Assembly (NCBI RefSeq): GCF_028372415.1
Contig: NC_092879.1
Coordinates: forward strand, 68,948,800 to 69,012,799
Source of the DNA: Notamacropus eugenii
Lineage: Eukaryota; Chordata; Mammalia; Diprotodontia; Macropodidae
Direction: 5' to 3'
DNA length: 64,000 nt
Below the pieces are notes generated by a model. It was not told the origin of the DNA and ran no database searches. It worked only from the letters and a program-made list of their open reading frames with translations. Positions within the stretch are counted from its first letter, which is position 1. The number at the start of each line of letters is the position of its first letter. This document shows, piece after piece, positions 32,111-43,799 of this stretch. The translations under genes were made by a program, and so were the position numbers.

Positions 32111-34404
32111 ATGGAAATCCTTTTAATGACCAAAAAACTACTCAGAGTGCACCTGCTCACTCAGCTGATGCAACTGCCCATGTAGAGAAGCTGAGTAGCT
32201 TGCTTTGGGAAAAGCCATGGTGATACGTAAGGGAGGTGCCTTGGAGAGACATGTATATTATACATTCTGTACCTGGTTCCAGCCAGCTAACCATGCAGTG
32301 GGATGGAAGGCGCTTTGACTGTATAAGCATAAATGCCTTCTGCCATCATTCTTGCCTGGATATTCGGTTCATTGTTGAACTTCTTCATTTATAACATTGG
32401 GTGAGAGGACCATGCTGCCAGGGGAGATGGCTTGAGGCTTTCTCCTCTATGAGACGATGTGGTCCTGAGAAATGGGCCTCATTTTTTTTTACCTCTGTGT
32501 TCATTTTTGCTGCAAGTGATAGGAGTATGGCCTCCAACCCTTGTAAGTTTCCAAAGGTCAGGAGGACACCCTTGTATCCTAACATTTCAGGGTCCAAGTT
32601 TGCAGCCAACAAGGTATTGATGTCATGAAGGAGCTTCAGGAGTAAACTCTGAAATCCAGAACAGGAGTGGCAGCTAAGACAAGGACTCGTTGGGCAGTCA
32701 GACTGTTTTAGATGTTATCTTGGTAAGGCCAATGCTATATAGGAAATGAAGTGTTCTCTGAACACAATGAAGGGGGTGGGTGGTACAGAATGGGCATTTT
32801 TTCTTGTTTCATCTTCAAAGTAAATATCCACTGCAAAAGTTGATATTAAGTGGGTAAATGGAACAGCTAGTCACAGGTCCCTAACTATGGGGGAAATACA
32901 GCTGGTGGGGGGCTGAAGCCTAGGCATCAGAGAAGCACCTCAGGGTATCCAGAATCCTGGGGGCATATGTAGCCAGCTAGGATCTGGCAGAGTGAGCCAG
33001 GGTATATTCAGTACAAAAAAGAAAAGCTGAAGAAGACTCCCAGCACATTGGGTAGATTCTCTCATGCCAACTTAGGAGAAGGCTTGGATCATACAGAATG
33101 GGGAGGGGGCAGAGAGAGGATGTTATCTGCATCATGGAGAGAATATTGACATCAATGAGATTACAGACTCATGGGAGTACTACTAAAGAGACTGCTGGTA
33201 CCTCTGCTATCACTACATTTACTCCTCCTTTCCCCAAAAAGAGAAGGAGGGAAGCTAGTCTCCAAGAAAAACCACTTTCCCAGCTCTTACCTGTGTGACA
33301 ACTACGAATAACCACCCCGAGTGTATGCACTTATGGTCTTTATGTCTCCCGTATGGTCAGCTCAGATGTGCAGTGCTTTTCTGTTTTTATTATTGGAGTC
33401 ATATAATCATTACTGCTCTCATTACCCAAAATCATATAAATACCATTTTAAGTGTAATGCAGGGATCATTTTTTCTTTTATTTTATGAGGAAATCATTCA
33501 GGGCAGCTCTTTCAATACTCATTCCTGGGCCAGTCCCTTCCCCCCAGTGGAGAACACTGTCCTTGTTCATAGACATGGGGCAAAATGGTATCTTTCACAC
33601 CTGTTCCAATTGGAACTGACTCTTTAAAGATCTGGCTACTTTATTCCAATTAGATTTTATACAATTCTCAAAATGTCATAGAACAGAGGAGGGGAAGAAG
33701 GAAAAGAGAAGAGATTTTGACATTTTGTTCTCATGCTTTCCCATACAGACATCAAAAGATGGGCTAAATGACCACTAGAAAGTCTTTTTGAGTCTTGTGT
33801 TTCCAGGTCATACTAAAGTGTTACAGATGTACCTTATGTATGTTTGTGTCTATAGTCTTGGTGACTAAGGTGCAGACTACGCCCAGCTCAGCCAAGTTAA
33901 ATTAAACATCACTAAAGCAGTTTCAGTCACAATGAATGCGGTTTTTGTTCTGTCCACAGAAGAAACTAAATGAGTCCATTTGAACTGATTTTTCCCACTT
34001 TTCAGCCTGTTATTTTGATAACATGTAGACATCAGTCTCAGTTAAAGTACATGACTACTGTATGTATATATGTCTATGTACCATATTCACATATGAATAG
34101 GAATAGTTTAATAGTAATACAATCTGGATTTCCAAGATCATAATCTATAGAACAGAATTTCATATAAACTTGAGTCTGTCAGACCCCCGCAAGGGAGTGC
34201 TGCTTGCTGAAATGACAAAAAGATAGCACCGTAAGGTATTCGTTTGGCCTAGACCCTGAAGGCAGCATAACAGGGTGACACTAAGGCGATGGTCACTCCT
34301 ACTAGATTTCTTACTATCTCTAGCTGTACCTCCAAATACACTTCTCTACCTCACAAAACTGAAGTAAATGGAGCTATAATTCAGTTCAATCCAAAAATTT
34401 CAAT
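32111..34404. other. Unclassified sequence, possible old LTR near its start
   Basis: 2.3 kb without a recognised gene. The part at 32160-32410 ends with 'gttcattgttgaacttcttc', reminiscent of an LTR U5, but no matching ends or duplication were found. At 34170-34280 there is a CpG-bearing stretch I cannot place. Confidence 0.35.
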
Positions 34405-34545
34405 CCCTGAAAGCACCCACTGTGTGCATAGCATTGTGCTAGGTTCCGTGAGGGAAACGGGTATATAATATGGAGCCTCAGGTCTCAAGAAGCTTCCTGT
34501 CACTTGGAGAAATAAATCACGGACACAGACACAAGAAAAGAGTGA
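34405..34545 (-). repeat. L2 3' end, antisense
   Basis: 'agcattgtgctaggttccgt' and 'ctcaagaagcttcctgtca' match the antisense L2 terminus. Confidence 0.65.
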
Positions 34546-36159
34546 TACATAACGATGTATCATTACTTCCCCAGGGTGGAGTCAGGCTGAATTAAGGCAT
34601 AGTCTCCAGGACCAGGGGAATGATAAAGCTATGCCACTTTGCCCAGGCCAGCTCACATATGGAATATCATGTTCGGGTCTGCTTATCTCATCTTAGTAGG
34701 GACCTTTCATATTTTACTACTTTGCAATTAAAATCACAGGGAGGTCTCTCAAGTCTGCAAATGCTTACCCAGAGGGCCTGCCTTCAAAAAGCTTATATTC
34801 TCCATGCTGTAATCCAGAGGGGTTTGGGCTTCCAAATGTCTACTTAGTCTTTTTCTCCATCAAGGTAACAAGGTCTTCAAGAGAAGCTGGAATCATCCTC
34901 AATGGAAATAACACATCTAAAGTCATCCAGCAGATGAACTCTTGCATTAAGTGCAATGGAGAAGAATCATTCAGTAGGAATGCAATTAGATAGCAATATG
35001 ACTTGGCCACAGATAAGGTAAATAGCTTTAATTATTCTCCAAGTTTTAAGAGGCACAGTGCTCACCAGTTTAACTTTCTACCAAGATTTCCATAAGTGTG
35101 ACACTGAAGCCTATGAATTTAGATAGCTCATTGGTTGTGGGACACTAACCACGCTCCAGGATCAAGCATGTTTTCAGATCCTTCAAACATAAGAAGAATT
35201 CAGGGAAGGCATCATACGTTGCTGCCTCTGGAAGACTGACACAACTCTGAATTTCTATTCTCACCATAGAATAGCTTTCAGACTTCATTAATTTGGATAG
35301 AATTATGGATCGTTTTCTTCTTTTCTTAGGTTACATGTGCCAAAAGAATTATGCTTTCAATTTGTAAAATCAAATACTTACAGAGGACCTGTCATCACAA
35401 GAACAGGTTGCAAAACAACCAAGTTGAGGGGGTTAATTGTCATTTTAACATAAATCACTGCCTTCAGATTGATTTTCTTTTGCTTTTCTTTTTTGATTCT
35501 CATGCTATAATTATTCAACGCTAAGTTCATAGTTCTGAAGTAAGAGACCAGAGCTGGAGGAAATGGTGTTTGATTTGTTGCCATAGAAACAACTTGCTGT
35601 AGGTGGACTCTAATCCCATGACAACTCTCTCTTTTAAACACCCTTTTTTTCTCCTGACTTAATAAAAAAATCTGATCAAGGTCAGATTTAATAACCAATC
35701 TCAATTCCCAGACTTTGTTCAGTAGTAGGTTAGGGAGTGTGGTTTTGGCAGAGAAGAATTTTCTCTTGTTTGCTGAACAAAATTATTATTTATACCTAAT
35801 TTTGACAACACATTAATTTTCATCTCTTTCTTTTGTTAGTGCATAATTCCAGCATTAAAAGACAGTGACTTAGAACAGTTTGCATTAGGTTGACAGATGT
35901 GAATATTTTGTGGAACATTGTTCTTACAAATACACACATTAGAGGTATCAATAAAGCTTATCATTTGCCAACAAATGGTGTTTACAGTATTAACAAATGT
36001 CAAGGAGGTTTGTCTTGCAGTTTACTCAGTAATGATTTCCCCAATAGTTTATCATGCAAACATACAAATTGGTGAGACTGGAACCTACCCAGTGATGGAT
36101 CTTATTATGGCACTGAAAAGGAATTCTTTTTATCTATCCCTTTCCAATATTAATTTGAC
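34546..36159. other. Unclassified sequence
   Basis: No gene recognised. The 108-codon minus-strand frame at 35378-35704 lacks an ATG and has no domain. Confidence 0.5.
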
Positions 36160-36258
36160 ATGCAACCTTGAGAAATCCCCTCTGGGTTCCAGCCTTCTCC
36201 TCTATAAAATGAGGTTCTTCAAAGAGGTGATCTCTAAAGGCCTCTTCCAACTCTGAAG
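36160..36258 (+). repeat. MIR/THER1 SINE 3' fragment
   Basis: 'ttctcctctataaaatgagg' and 'tctctaaaggcctcttccaa' are the THER1/MIR ending. Confidence 0.65.
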
Positions 36259-36619
36259 TAGTTCATGAATTTAATGAAAACCAAAAGAGTAACTTCAGAA
36301 CTAAACTTAAACCATCATCTATGGCCAAATCCAAAGAAAGGGATAGACCATATGGTTACTGAGTGATAGATCTGAGACTAGAATTGAGGTGTTTTTGTGT
36401 TTGCTCAGCGTTCTTTTTAATCCATCCAGAATCTCACAAGCCATATTTCCAACAATCTCTAGAATCACCACTCCAAAAGCCCCTTCTCCAGAAGTGCCAA
36501 TTAGTAGTCATGATTCACAGGAACTGAGCTCGGACACGAGTCAGTATTCAGAATATCTTTCTGATTATTTCACAACACATAGGTCCGCACAAGAAATCGA
36601 ATGATGGCTCTACAAGTAA

Positions 36620-37010
36620 GAGGCAGTATTATATAAAGGAAAGGTCCAGAGTCAGGTGAGATTCAGATGACAGTTCCGCCTCTGCCACTTACTGGCTGCA
36701 TTACCTTGGGCAAGTCACTTCCTTCTCTGGGCCTCAGTTTCCTCTTCTGTAAAAAGAAGGGACTGGACTCGAATTCTTTACCTAGGGTCTGCAAACTTTT
36801 TTTTTGATGTTTTGATAACCATATTTCAATACAATTTATTTCCTTGGTAATCCTATGGACTTTATTTTATGCATTTAAAAGCATTATTCTAAGGAGCAAG
36901 CCATGGGATTTATCAGACTATCAAAAGGATTCAGGACACAAAAAGGGTTTGGAACACCTGGCCTAAGTAACCAGTAAGGTCACTTCCAGTTCTAAAGTTA
37001 TGCCACAATG
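36620..37010 (+). repeat. THER1/MIR SINE split by a hAT element
   Basis: The first part (36620-36782) has 'accttgggcaagtcacttcc', 'gcctcagtttcctcttctg' and 'agggactggactcgaattc'. The second (36961-37010) has 'gtaaggtcacttccagttc'. Joined they make one SINE. Confidence 0.75.
36783..36960. mobile_element. hAT-like miniature element inside a SINE
   Basis: It shares 'ttggtaatcctatggacttt' and a 'ttttatgcatttaaaa' middle with the copy at 56834-57057 and ends 'ggtttggaacacctg'. A long T-run (36798-36807) lies near the left end. The target duplication is not legible. Confidence 0.6.
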
Positions 37011-38045
37011 GTCTCTAAGGAGACTTTCTACTCTAAATGCTATGGCACTATGATATTTTGAGTTTCATGCAGACTCAGGACTGTATATGTATACGTACGG
37101 ACCCCCTCCTTTTATATCTAAAAATGATCACTGCAAACACTGACTGGAAAGCAGAGCACAGGCCTAACAATTTCAATATGTCTCATTTTCTAACAAGTGC
37201 CTCAGTGATCAGTAATTCTGCAAGTGTCTATTTAAAATGGGTCATGCAACTGGACTGAAGGATAAAAGGGCAGGCAGGGCCCTTTTGATTCTAAACTAGC
37301 CTGTCCCTTAAGAACAGTCATCCCAGGACCAGAAACTGATTATCATCAGGCTTAGCTTACAAAATGAAAAGCAGAGTTTTGGTTTCCTAATCTCAAGGGT
37401 TGTTAAGGAGAAGGCTAGAAAAATGTTAACAAGGAAGAGGTCATTTTTCTTGGACTCCTACACTTGACCTGAAGAGGCTGGAACTGTAGGAACCACAGGA
37501 AATACAAACAACCAACTTCTTTTCCCATTCTCTCTAGTAGGCCAGAAGCCATAGCAGACTACATGGCTTCTCTCACTGATGGGCATCTGCTTCAGTAATA
37601 TTAATCTCTCTCCTTTTCTTCTATTTTTGCTCTCTTTTTTCTTTTGCCCTCTGATTTCCCTCCTCACACTCATGGCCATGGCCAGAAAAATTCATCACTA
37701 CTTGGCCTGCCTATGGCCAGGGCCTCTCTGGATTTAGCCAGGGTGATCCTCAATAAAGCAACTCAATCTGCTATCTGCTGTATGCAGAAGTGTTAAGTAA
37801 GAAAACCTCAGGTCAAATAAGCCCAATTTGGGGGCCCAGGAAAGGAAGCAGCATAAGCCAATTCCATTCTCTTCACAGAAATGCATGTGTTTGGGTCTAT
37901 ATTTTTAGAGATACTGTTGAAAGGTATATTCTTAATGGAGAAGCCCTCTTCATTAATTTTACATGTTTATATTGAGCCTAAAACTTCCTCTCAAATACAC
38001 ATGCTTATTAATGGTCATACAATGCTCTTGACTTAGGAAGGGTTG
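37011..38045. other. Unclassified sequence
   Basis: No gene or clear repeat. Confidence 0.5.
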
Positions 38046-38254
38046 TATGACAAAGAGAAGAGGGGAGAGGGGGAGAGGAGGAGAGGGAGAGAGAGGGAGA
38101 GAGAGAGGGAGGGAGGGAGGGAGGGAGAGAGGGAAGAGGAAAAGACACACGCACAGAGACAGAGACAGAGAGAGAGAGACAGAGAGAGAGAGACAGAGAG
38201 AGAGACAGAGAGAGAGACAGAGAGAGAGACAGAGAGAGAGACAGAGAGGAGAAA
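38046..38254. repeat. GA-rich minisatellite/microsatellite
   Basis: About 200 bases of almost pure purine on the + strand. A GGGA/GAGA part is followed by tandem (GAGAGAGACA)-type units from about 38155. The Arg/Glu or Leu/Ser frames crossing it (85-104 codons) are artefacts. Confidence 0.97.
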
Positions 38255-38299
38255 GATTGAGAATGGAATTCATCTCACCTCAACACTCTTTTGGCCATA

Positions 38300-38502
38300 T
38301 GTAAAAAATCCAGAGGCATCCTGGGCCATCTCCAGCCATCCTGATGAATATTAGGCCACTGGACCCAGATGGCTCAGGAGAAGAAAGTGAGGTTGGTGAC
38401 CTTGCACAGCCTTCCCTCACCCAAATCAAACTCAACTGCAAGCCATGTCATCATCTTGATGTCATGGTCCTCTTCGAGAACCAAGGACAAACACAACAAC
38501 AA
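38300..38502 (+). repeat. Marsupial SINE/LINE-tail repeat ('catcctgggccatctcc' family)
   Basis: 'gcatcctgggccatctccag', 'cccagatggctcaggagaag', 'catgtcatcatcttgatgtc', then an 'acaacaacaacaa' tail. The same family occurs at 45540-45862 and 46117-46427. This copy is 5' truncated. The ACA-repeat tail suggests a non-LTR element. Confidence 0.75.
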
Positions 38503-39058
38503 CAAATCCAGAAAAGGGGAGCCTCAAACCCACAGAGCAGGAAGCAACCTTAGGAGTTTGAAACATACTCGAGTTACTTCCCACAATAGTGTTTGTAACT
38601 ACTCCAAAGTGTACAGACTTAATGAGAGAATCTTTCTTTCTCTCCAGAGCTTTGGATCTAGGGTCATCCTCAGTAACTGGAAGTTTTATAGAAAAATGGT
38701 AAACATAAAATTAAATAGATACATATGTGTTAAAATAAATTTGTTCCACACCAGTCATTAAGTGACAAGGTTTTGATATCCCTATATTCACATAAAAACA
38801 TCATTTGTGCTGGATATCAGAGAAGGTATAAATACTTTCTTGTTTGTTTTGCCTCCCACCTGTCATTTAAGTATTTCACATTATTACATCACTGTAACAG
38901 TCATCACTACAGAGAATTAATTCATTCCTGTCCAAGTGATAGGGAAAGAGGGCATGGTTCCTTCTCAAATACTAAAATAATCTATTATAAGAAGCTTTTA
39001 TTTATAGGAAGTCTCTGGGCTTGTGCCTCAAGGCTACCCTAACAGCAAGGTTATAGGG
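38503..39058. other. Unclassified AT-rich sequence
   Basis: Nothing recognised. Confidence 0.5.
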
Positions 39059-39365
39059 CAGGGGTGGGGAACCTGTGGCCACCTTGAGGTCACCTGTGGC
39101 CTTCTAGATCCTTAAATGTGGCCTCTTGACTGAATGTCAAAAGCTTTTCTGTAAATCTTAAAAAATCATTAAAATGTGAAAGCTTTTCTTAAACTATCTT
39201 TGAAGCTCTTTGCAATTGCCTTCCTTTTGTTTTTCAAGTATGAAGTCATTAGTGAGGCCTTCTTGCCTCTCTTATTATATGACAATTTGACTGAATGACA
39301 CAAGATCACACTTAAGTATCTAGAAGGTCACATGTAGCTTCAAGGTCACAGGTTCCCCACCCCTG
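39059..39365. mobile_element. hAT miniature transposon with atypical interior
   Basis: The termini are excellent inverted repeats, 'caggggtggggaacctgtgg' against 'cacaggttccccacccctg' (19 bases). Subterminal 'tggccttctagatcctt' and its inverted partner 'aagtatctagaaggtca' match the family at 13075-13235. The interior 39175-39280 is not shared with the other hAT copies; it matches unique-looking DNA at 40384-40488. The flanking octamers (TTATAGGG and TTCTCCGT) do not match, so the target duplication has decayed or the element has been rearranged. Confidence 0.85.
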
Positions 39366-39454
39366 TTCTCCGTTACTGGTTACTCTTCAACCCCACCCAT
39401 CAGTTTGATTTGGTACAAAACTCACAAAAGATGATACTAAGGGAGAAGAGTGTT

Positions 39455-39640
39455 GCAGTTCATAGAAGGGTATTTTTTTCAGGCATCCAAGGAACCTGGG
39501 TTCTAGTCCTCACTCTACCATTTTGTGACCTTAGACAAATCACTTTCTTTCTCTATGTCTCCAGTTACTGGCCTATAAAAATGGAGGAAGGGGAATTGGC
39601 TCACCAACGTCCTTTTATGTTCTGATATGGCTATAAGATT
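39455..39640 (+). repeat. MIR/THER1 SINE
   Basis: 'ggaacctgggttctagtcct', 'gaccttagacaaatcactt' and 'ggcctataaaaatggagga' follow CORE-SINE order. Confidence 0.65.
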
Positions 39641-40383
39641 TCAAAATTCATGAATGTTTCCTGAGTATTTATTGTTCAGTTTCCTCTGTTCCTACCACTT
39701 CTTTCCCATCACCTAAAGCCTTACGAGATCTAAGAGGAGACAACTCGTTAACTGATGAGAGAGTTATATAATGTAGAAGAAGTTGAGATCAGTAAGGGAA
39801 AATGTTGACTAAGAAGAAAAATATATTGGCCTATGGCTGGAACTTTCCTACTAAAAATAATTAAAGGGAGCATACAGAAATTCAGGATCAGTTTTGATCC
39901 CAGAAGAGGTAGCTGAACTATGGCTTTTCCTGTGAAGTCAGAGATACAGATGGCAAAGATGAGGCTTTGACAGGCCTGGCAGAACATGTCAAACTTTTAC
40001 CAGTACCTGCTCATCTCAGGACTGTACATACTGCAGCCTTAGGAGACAACAGTCATTAATTTCATGCTGGTCTCCATTTTTGGAATGACCAGTGTATGCC
40101 TCGATATATCACAGTAACATTGGACAATGACCAAAGGTAACTGGGATCAGAGAGTTATTGCAAGCAATAGGCAATCTCCCATGTGATAAGCCTTCCATAT
40201 GTGTCAGATACACATTTTAACAACAGAGGCTAAAACCCAGGAGAACCAAACAAGAAGGCAATGCTGACTCCTGTCTCATGTTCATTAGACAATTTTGACC
40301 TTGTTCCAAAGTTTGAATGCTGTGAGTATTTGTCCTTTGGTATTAGAAAGCACTGAATCTCTGTGCCCGCTTCAGCATTATTC
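39641..40383. other. Unclassified sequence
   Basis: No gene or clear repeat. Confidence 0.5.
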
Positions 40384-40488
40384 TGTGAAAGCTTTTCTTG
40401 GTCTATCTTTAAAGCTCTTTGCAATTACCTTGCATTTTTTGTCAAGCATGAAGTCATTAGTGAGGCCCTCTTGCCCCTCTTATTATAT
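40384..40488 (+). repeat. Copy of the hAT interior segment
   Basis: 105 bases are about 88-90% identical by eye to 39175-39280, beginning 'tgtgaaagcttttctt' and ending 'cttattatat'. No hAT ends flank this copy. Confidence 0.75.
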
Positions 40489-41605
40489 ACCAAGCATGTC
40501 TAGATCTACTTATAACATTAACCAAAGTTGAATAGAAAAAAATATATAGCACCAGGACGAGAGAGGGAATATTATTGAGTCTTGCTTACAAGAGGCTGCT
40601 TTTGTCAGTGTGAGTCAGGCAGATGCATTTTGCTGCCTGGACTCTGCTTAGTATGAAATATCTATTTTGCTTTAGTGCTATTAAAAAAAAGTTTCTCCTC
40701 TTAAAAACTGAAATAGGCAAGCTCTGAAGTTTAAAATGGTTAACCCTTGACTGTTCAACTTGATCCTATGGAGTTTTCATTGACAAAAAGCTTTGGGGAA
40801 GGTTCTCTGTGATTAAAGGTTCTGAGAATTAGCAAAGGCACAGAACTGTGGGAATCCAGCTTCAAACAGGAGTTATAGTGAATACAAGATAAATCAGAGG
40901 CTTCCCTGATGCCTATTCAAAATGTAATTCCTTAACATTTAATTCCAAGATTACAGTTGCACTGTAAAATACAATGGCACATTATTGTAATAAGATACAA
41001 GGTGACGGAGCTGAAAGTACAGTAACAATGAATGAAAACTCGGTAAAAGACCTTTTGCTCCTTAGGAGTGTAAACATGCAAGGGGCTTTTCGTGGGGTTT
41101 TTTAAAAGCTCTCTTAATGAACTGCATAAGCTGAATACCAAATTGGTTGGAGTGGAAAACATTGTTCCTCCAAAAATGCTTAAATCAAATACAACGTAGG
41201 AATAAAGAGTTTCCTCGCAGAAGTAACTTAAAATGCTTGCAGGAGAATAGACCATGAATGAGGAAGAGACTGGCACTCCCTGACCATCTGCTCCTGACAC
41301 CTTAGGCACTATAGACAGACTTCAATGATTTAGCCTAGTGGGAAGGCTATCCCTCCTGCAAGATTCTCATGCCAAAATATTCATAAATAAATGGAAGCTT
41401 CCTTGCTTTCAGGTATGTGTGAAAACCCTAAATTCTTTTTTACCTCTCATTTTTACTTTAAGGATTACAAAGCACTTTTCATACAACATTCCGTGGGGAC
41501 AAGTGATCCATGTTTTGCCAATTAGGAAAATGAGCCTTAGGAAAGCAGGATGGAGAGAGTACCAGAGTCTGAATGGAACTCGGAAGTGTCACAGCTCTTT
41601 TGTGG
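40489..41605. other. Single-copy-looking sequence; candidate conserved block
   Basis: The part at 40930-41250 keeps isolated CpGs and has no repeat match by eye. Frames on the minus strand reach 125 codons (40932-41309) but have no recognisable domain. Confidence 0.3.
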
Positions 41606-41607
41606 CT

Positions 41608-42108
41608 AAGCTAGATGGCTCGGCAGTGGATGGAGCACTGAACCTGGAGTTCCGAAGACCTGACTTCAAATCCAGCCTCAGAAATTAGCTATGTGATGCT
41701 GGAACTCAACCTATGGTTGCCTTGAGTTCTTCAATTGTAAAAATAATAAAATGGAGCAGTTCAGTGGTGCAGTGGATAGAATGCCAGGTTTAGAGTCAAA
41801 AAGGCTTGTCTTCTCATATTCAAATCTGGCCTCAGACACTTACTAGCTATGTGACCCTGGGCAAGTCACTTCACCCTGCTTGCCTCAGTTTCCTCACCTG
41901 TAACATGAGCTGGAGAAGGAAATGGCAAACCACTTTAGTACCTTTGCCAAGAAAATCCCAAACAGGGTCACAAAGAGTAGGACAAGACTGAACAACAACC
42001 ATCACCACCACCACCTCCCAGGGTTATTAAGAAAACAAATAAGAAAATATTTACAAAGCTCTTACTACAATGCCTAACATACAGTAGGTGCTGTATAAAT
42101 GCGTATTC
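41608..42108 (+). repeat. MAR1-type SINE split by a younger SINE
   Basis: The head 'ctagatggctcggcagtgga' and body to 'attgtaaaaataataaaat' (41752) are followed by the inner SINE. The tail then resumes at about 42010 with 'ccacctcccagggttatta' and ends 'acagtaggtgctgtataaa'. Confidence 0.85.
41753..42000 (+). repeat. tRNA-headed SINE with RTE-like tail (inner)
   Basis: Full length: head 'ggtgcagtggatagaatgcc', CORE 'gtgaccctgggcaagtcact', then 'ggagaaggaaatggcaaacc' and 'gggtcacaaagagtaggaca', ending 'gaacaacaac'. The tail resembles that of BovB-mobilised ruminant SINEs, so an RTE-clade LINE probably moved it. Confidence 0.9.
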
Positions 42109-42310
42109 CCTTCCTTTCCCTGCATTTCTCTAGAAAAATTTCTTGGGGGAATTTTTAACTGTAAAGTGTTATGCAGATATAAGGAGGTATTATGACTAGA
42201 GGTGAGAAGGTCACCTTGGAATCTCAAAGACTTGTGTCTGTCAGACACATAATAGCTATGGGATCATGGCCAAGTCATTCATCTTCTCACAAAGAGGCAC
42301 ACAGACACAA

Positions 42311-42321
42311 ACATGCACACG

Positions 42322-42362
<41 letters not shown>
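42311..42362. repeat. (CA)n/(CG)n alternating tract, Z-DNA type
   Basis: 52 bases of unbroken purine-pyrimidine alternation, with a central GCACGCGCGCGC run followed by CA repeats. Such tracts can adopt Z-DNA. Confidence 0.9.
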
Positions 42363-42374
42363 TGTTAGAGCAGG

Positions 42375-42510
42375 AAAGGACTAGAAGTCATAAAACTCAG
42401 AGAAACTAAGTGACAAACCCAGGGTCACACAAGGAGTAAATAGAAAAGTTGAGATTTGAACTCAGGTTTCCGGTCTCTCATCCTGGTGCTCTTTTTCATT
42501 CTACTACTAG
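42375..42510 (-). repeat. MIR-type SINE
   Basis: Antisense: 'agagaaactaagtgacaaac', 'ccagggtcacacaaggagt' and 'tttgaactcaggtttccgg'. Confidence 0.75.
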
Positions 42511-42688
42511 AAATGTTCCACACAACTCTTTAAAAAAAACTATGACAGACTAGTTGGTGATTTGCATCTATGAAGTGAATTCCCACAATGGAAATTCCCT
42601 ACAACTGATACAGTCCCAGGTCTAGATCAAAATATATTGTGATTATTGAAATTTTTTGGGGGGGAGATGAATGATGGCCAAAACATTC

Positions 42689-42775
42689 AGGGAAAGAAGA
42701 AAAAGGAGGAAAAGAAAGAGAGGGAGGAAAAAGGAGGGAGGAGGAGAGAAAGAGGAAGGAAGAGAGGAAAGAAAA
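42689..42775 (+). repeat. 87-base pure purine tract
   Basis: Only A and G from 42689 to 42775, with no pyrimidine. It directly precedes an antisense L2 end and could be its expanded flank. Confidence 0.95.
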
Positions 42776-42776
42776 T

Positions 42777-42862
42777 TATTAAACACTACATTCCAAGTAC
42801 TATGCTAAGCACTGGGGATACAAACACAAAAGCAAAAGAGCCCACCCTCAAAAAACTTACTC
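42777..42862 (-). repeat. L2 3' end, antisense
   Basis: 'actatgctaagcactgggga' and 'accctcaaaaaacttactc'. Confidence 0.75.
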
Positions 42863-43799
42863 TATAGCAAAAGCCAGAACATATAGAAAAGTTTGAGTTG
42901 GAAAGGGGAACAGAAGGTGAACTGAAGATGGTAATCATGTGGCAAGATAAAGTAAAAGCTCATCTGTAAGATGAGGGCTCCAGGGGATATAGTCCAACTT
43001 CTGCTGGGAGGTGGAAGAGAGCCAGATTGCAGCCAATAGGGTTTGCAGATGTCCAAGAAATTATAAGACTCTGCCTGGACCTTTGAAGAGGGGTAAAATT
43101 TGGACAGGAAGAATGAGCATATGCATCCATGGAGATTCTAATTCAGCTCTAGTCAATCTGAGTATCTAGTAAGGCCAATGGAAATGAGTTAAGAGTCATG
43201 ATGAGCTAAAATAAACTGTAGATGTCACTCTAACCAAGATAAGAAGAGACCCACATCCCTACTCCTGCCCCCATTGGTTTACTCTGAATGATCACCACAT
43301 AGTCCACACCAGAATACTGATCTCTTGGCACCGAAAATAAAATGCCCAATTGTACAGTGCTGCCAAATATTGATTGAACTGATGGCAACAGTCTACTGAT
43401 CAAAGCAATCTCTTTCATTTGTCACTGTCCCTTCTTCTCTGCTTTGCAATCTCACTATTTTGTAAGAAAACATGTCATAGTATTTACGTAAATAGCAGTC
43501 AGCTGAAAAGGGAAGTAGCCATGGGCAAATGAGACTCACTTCTGTCAGAAACACATGCAGTCTTGTATTGGCAAAGAAAAAGAAGTCATTATTTTTCCAA
43601 AAGAAAACTGGAAAACTTTCAACAAGGGGAGAGAGAAGGCAGTCTTTTTCGCAGCGATGTAAACTTATCAAAGCTACAGGATCGCCAGATTCTTTGGTGC
43701 TAGCTAGCTCTATTTCCTTCTTTGCATTCCTTCACGGCAAACTGCAACCTTTGTTTGCACTTTTTAGTCCATCCCTTTTTGTATTATATTTTGTATTAT
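42863..43799. other. Unclassified sequence
   Basis: No gene recognised. Confidence 0.5.

Noticed and set aside
32160..32410. Possible second LTR
   Set aside because: The 3' part has an LTR-like feel, but I found no matched TG/CA ends, target duplication or clear polyadenylation signal.
35378..35704. 108-codon minus-strand frame
   Set aside because: It opens with TTG rather than ATG, and the sequence has no recognisable domain.
37959..38354. 85-104-codon frames around 38.1 kb on both strands
   Set aside because: They are translations of the GA-rich repeat.
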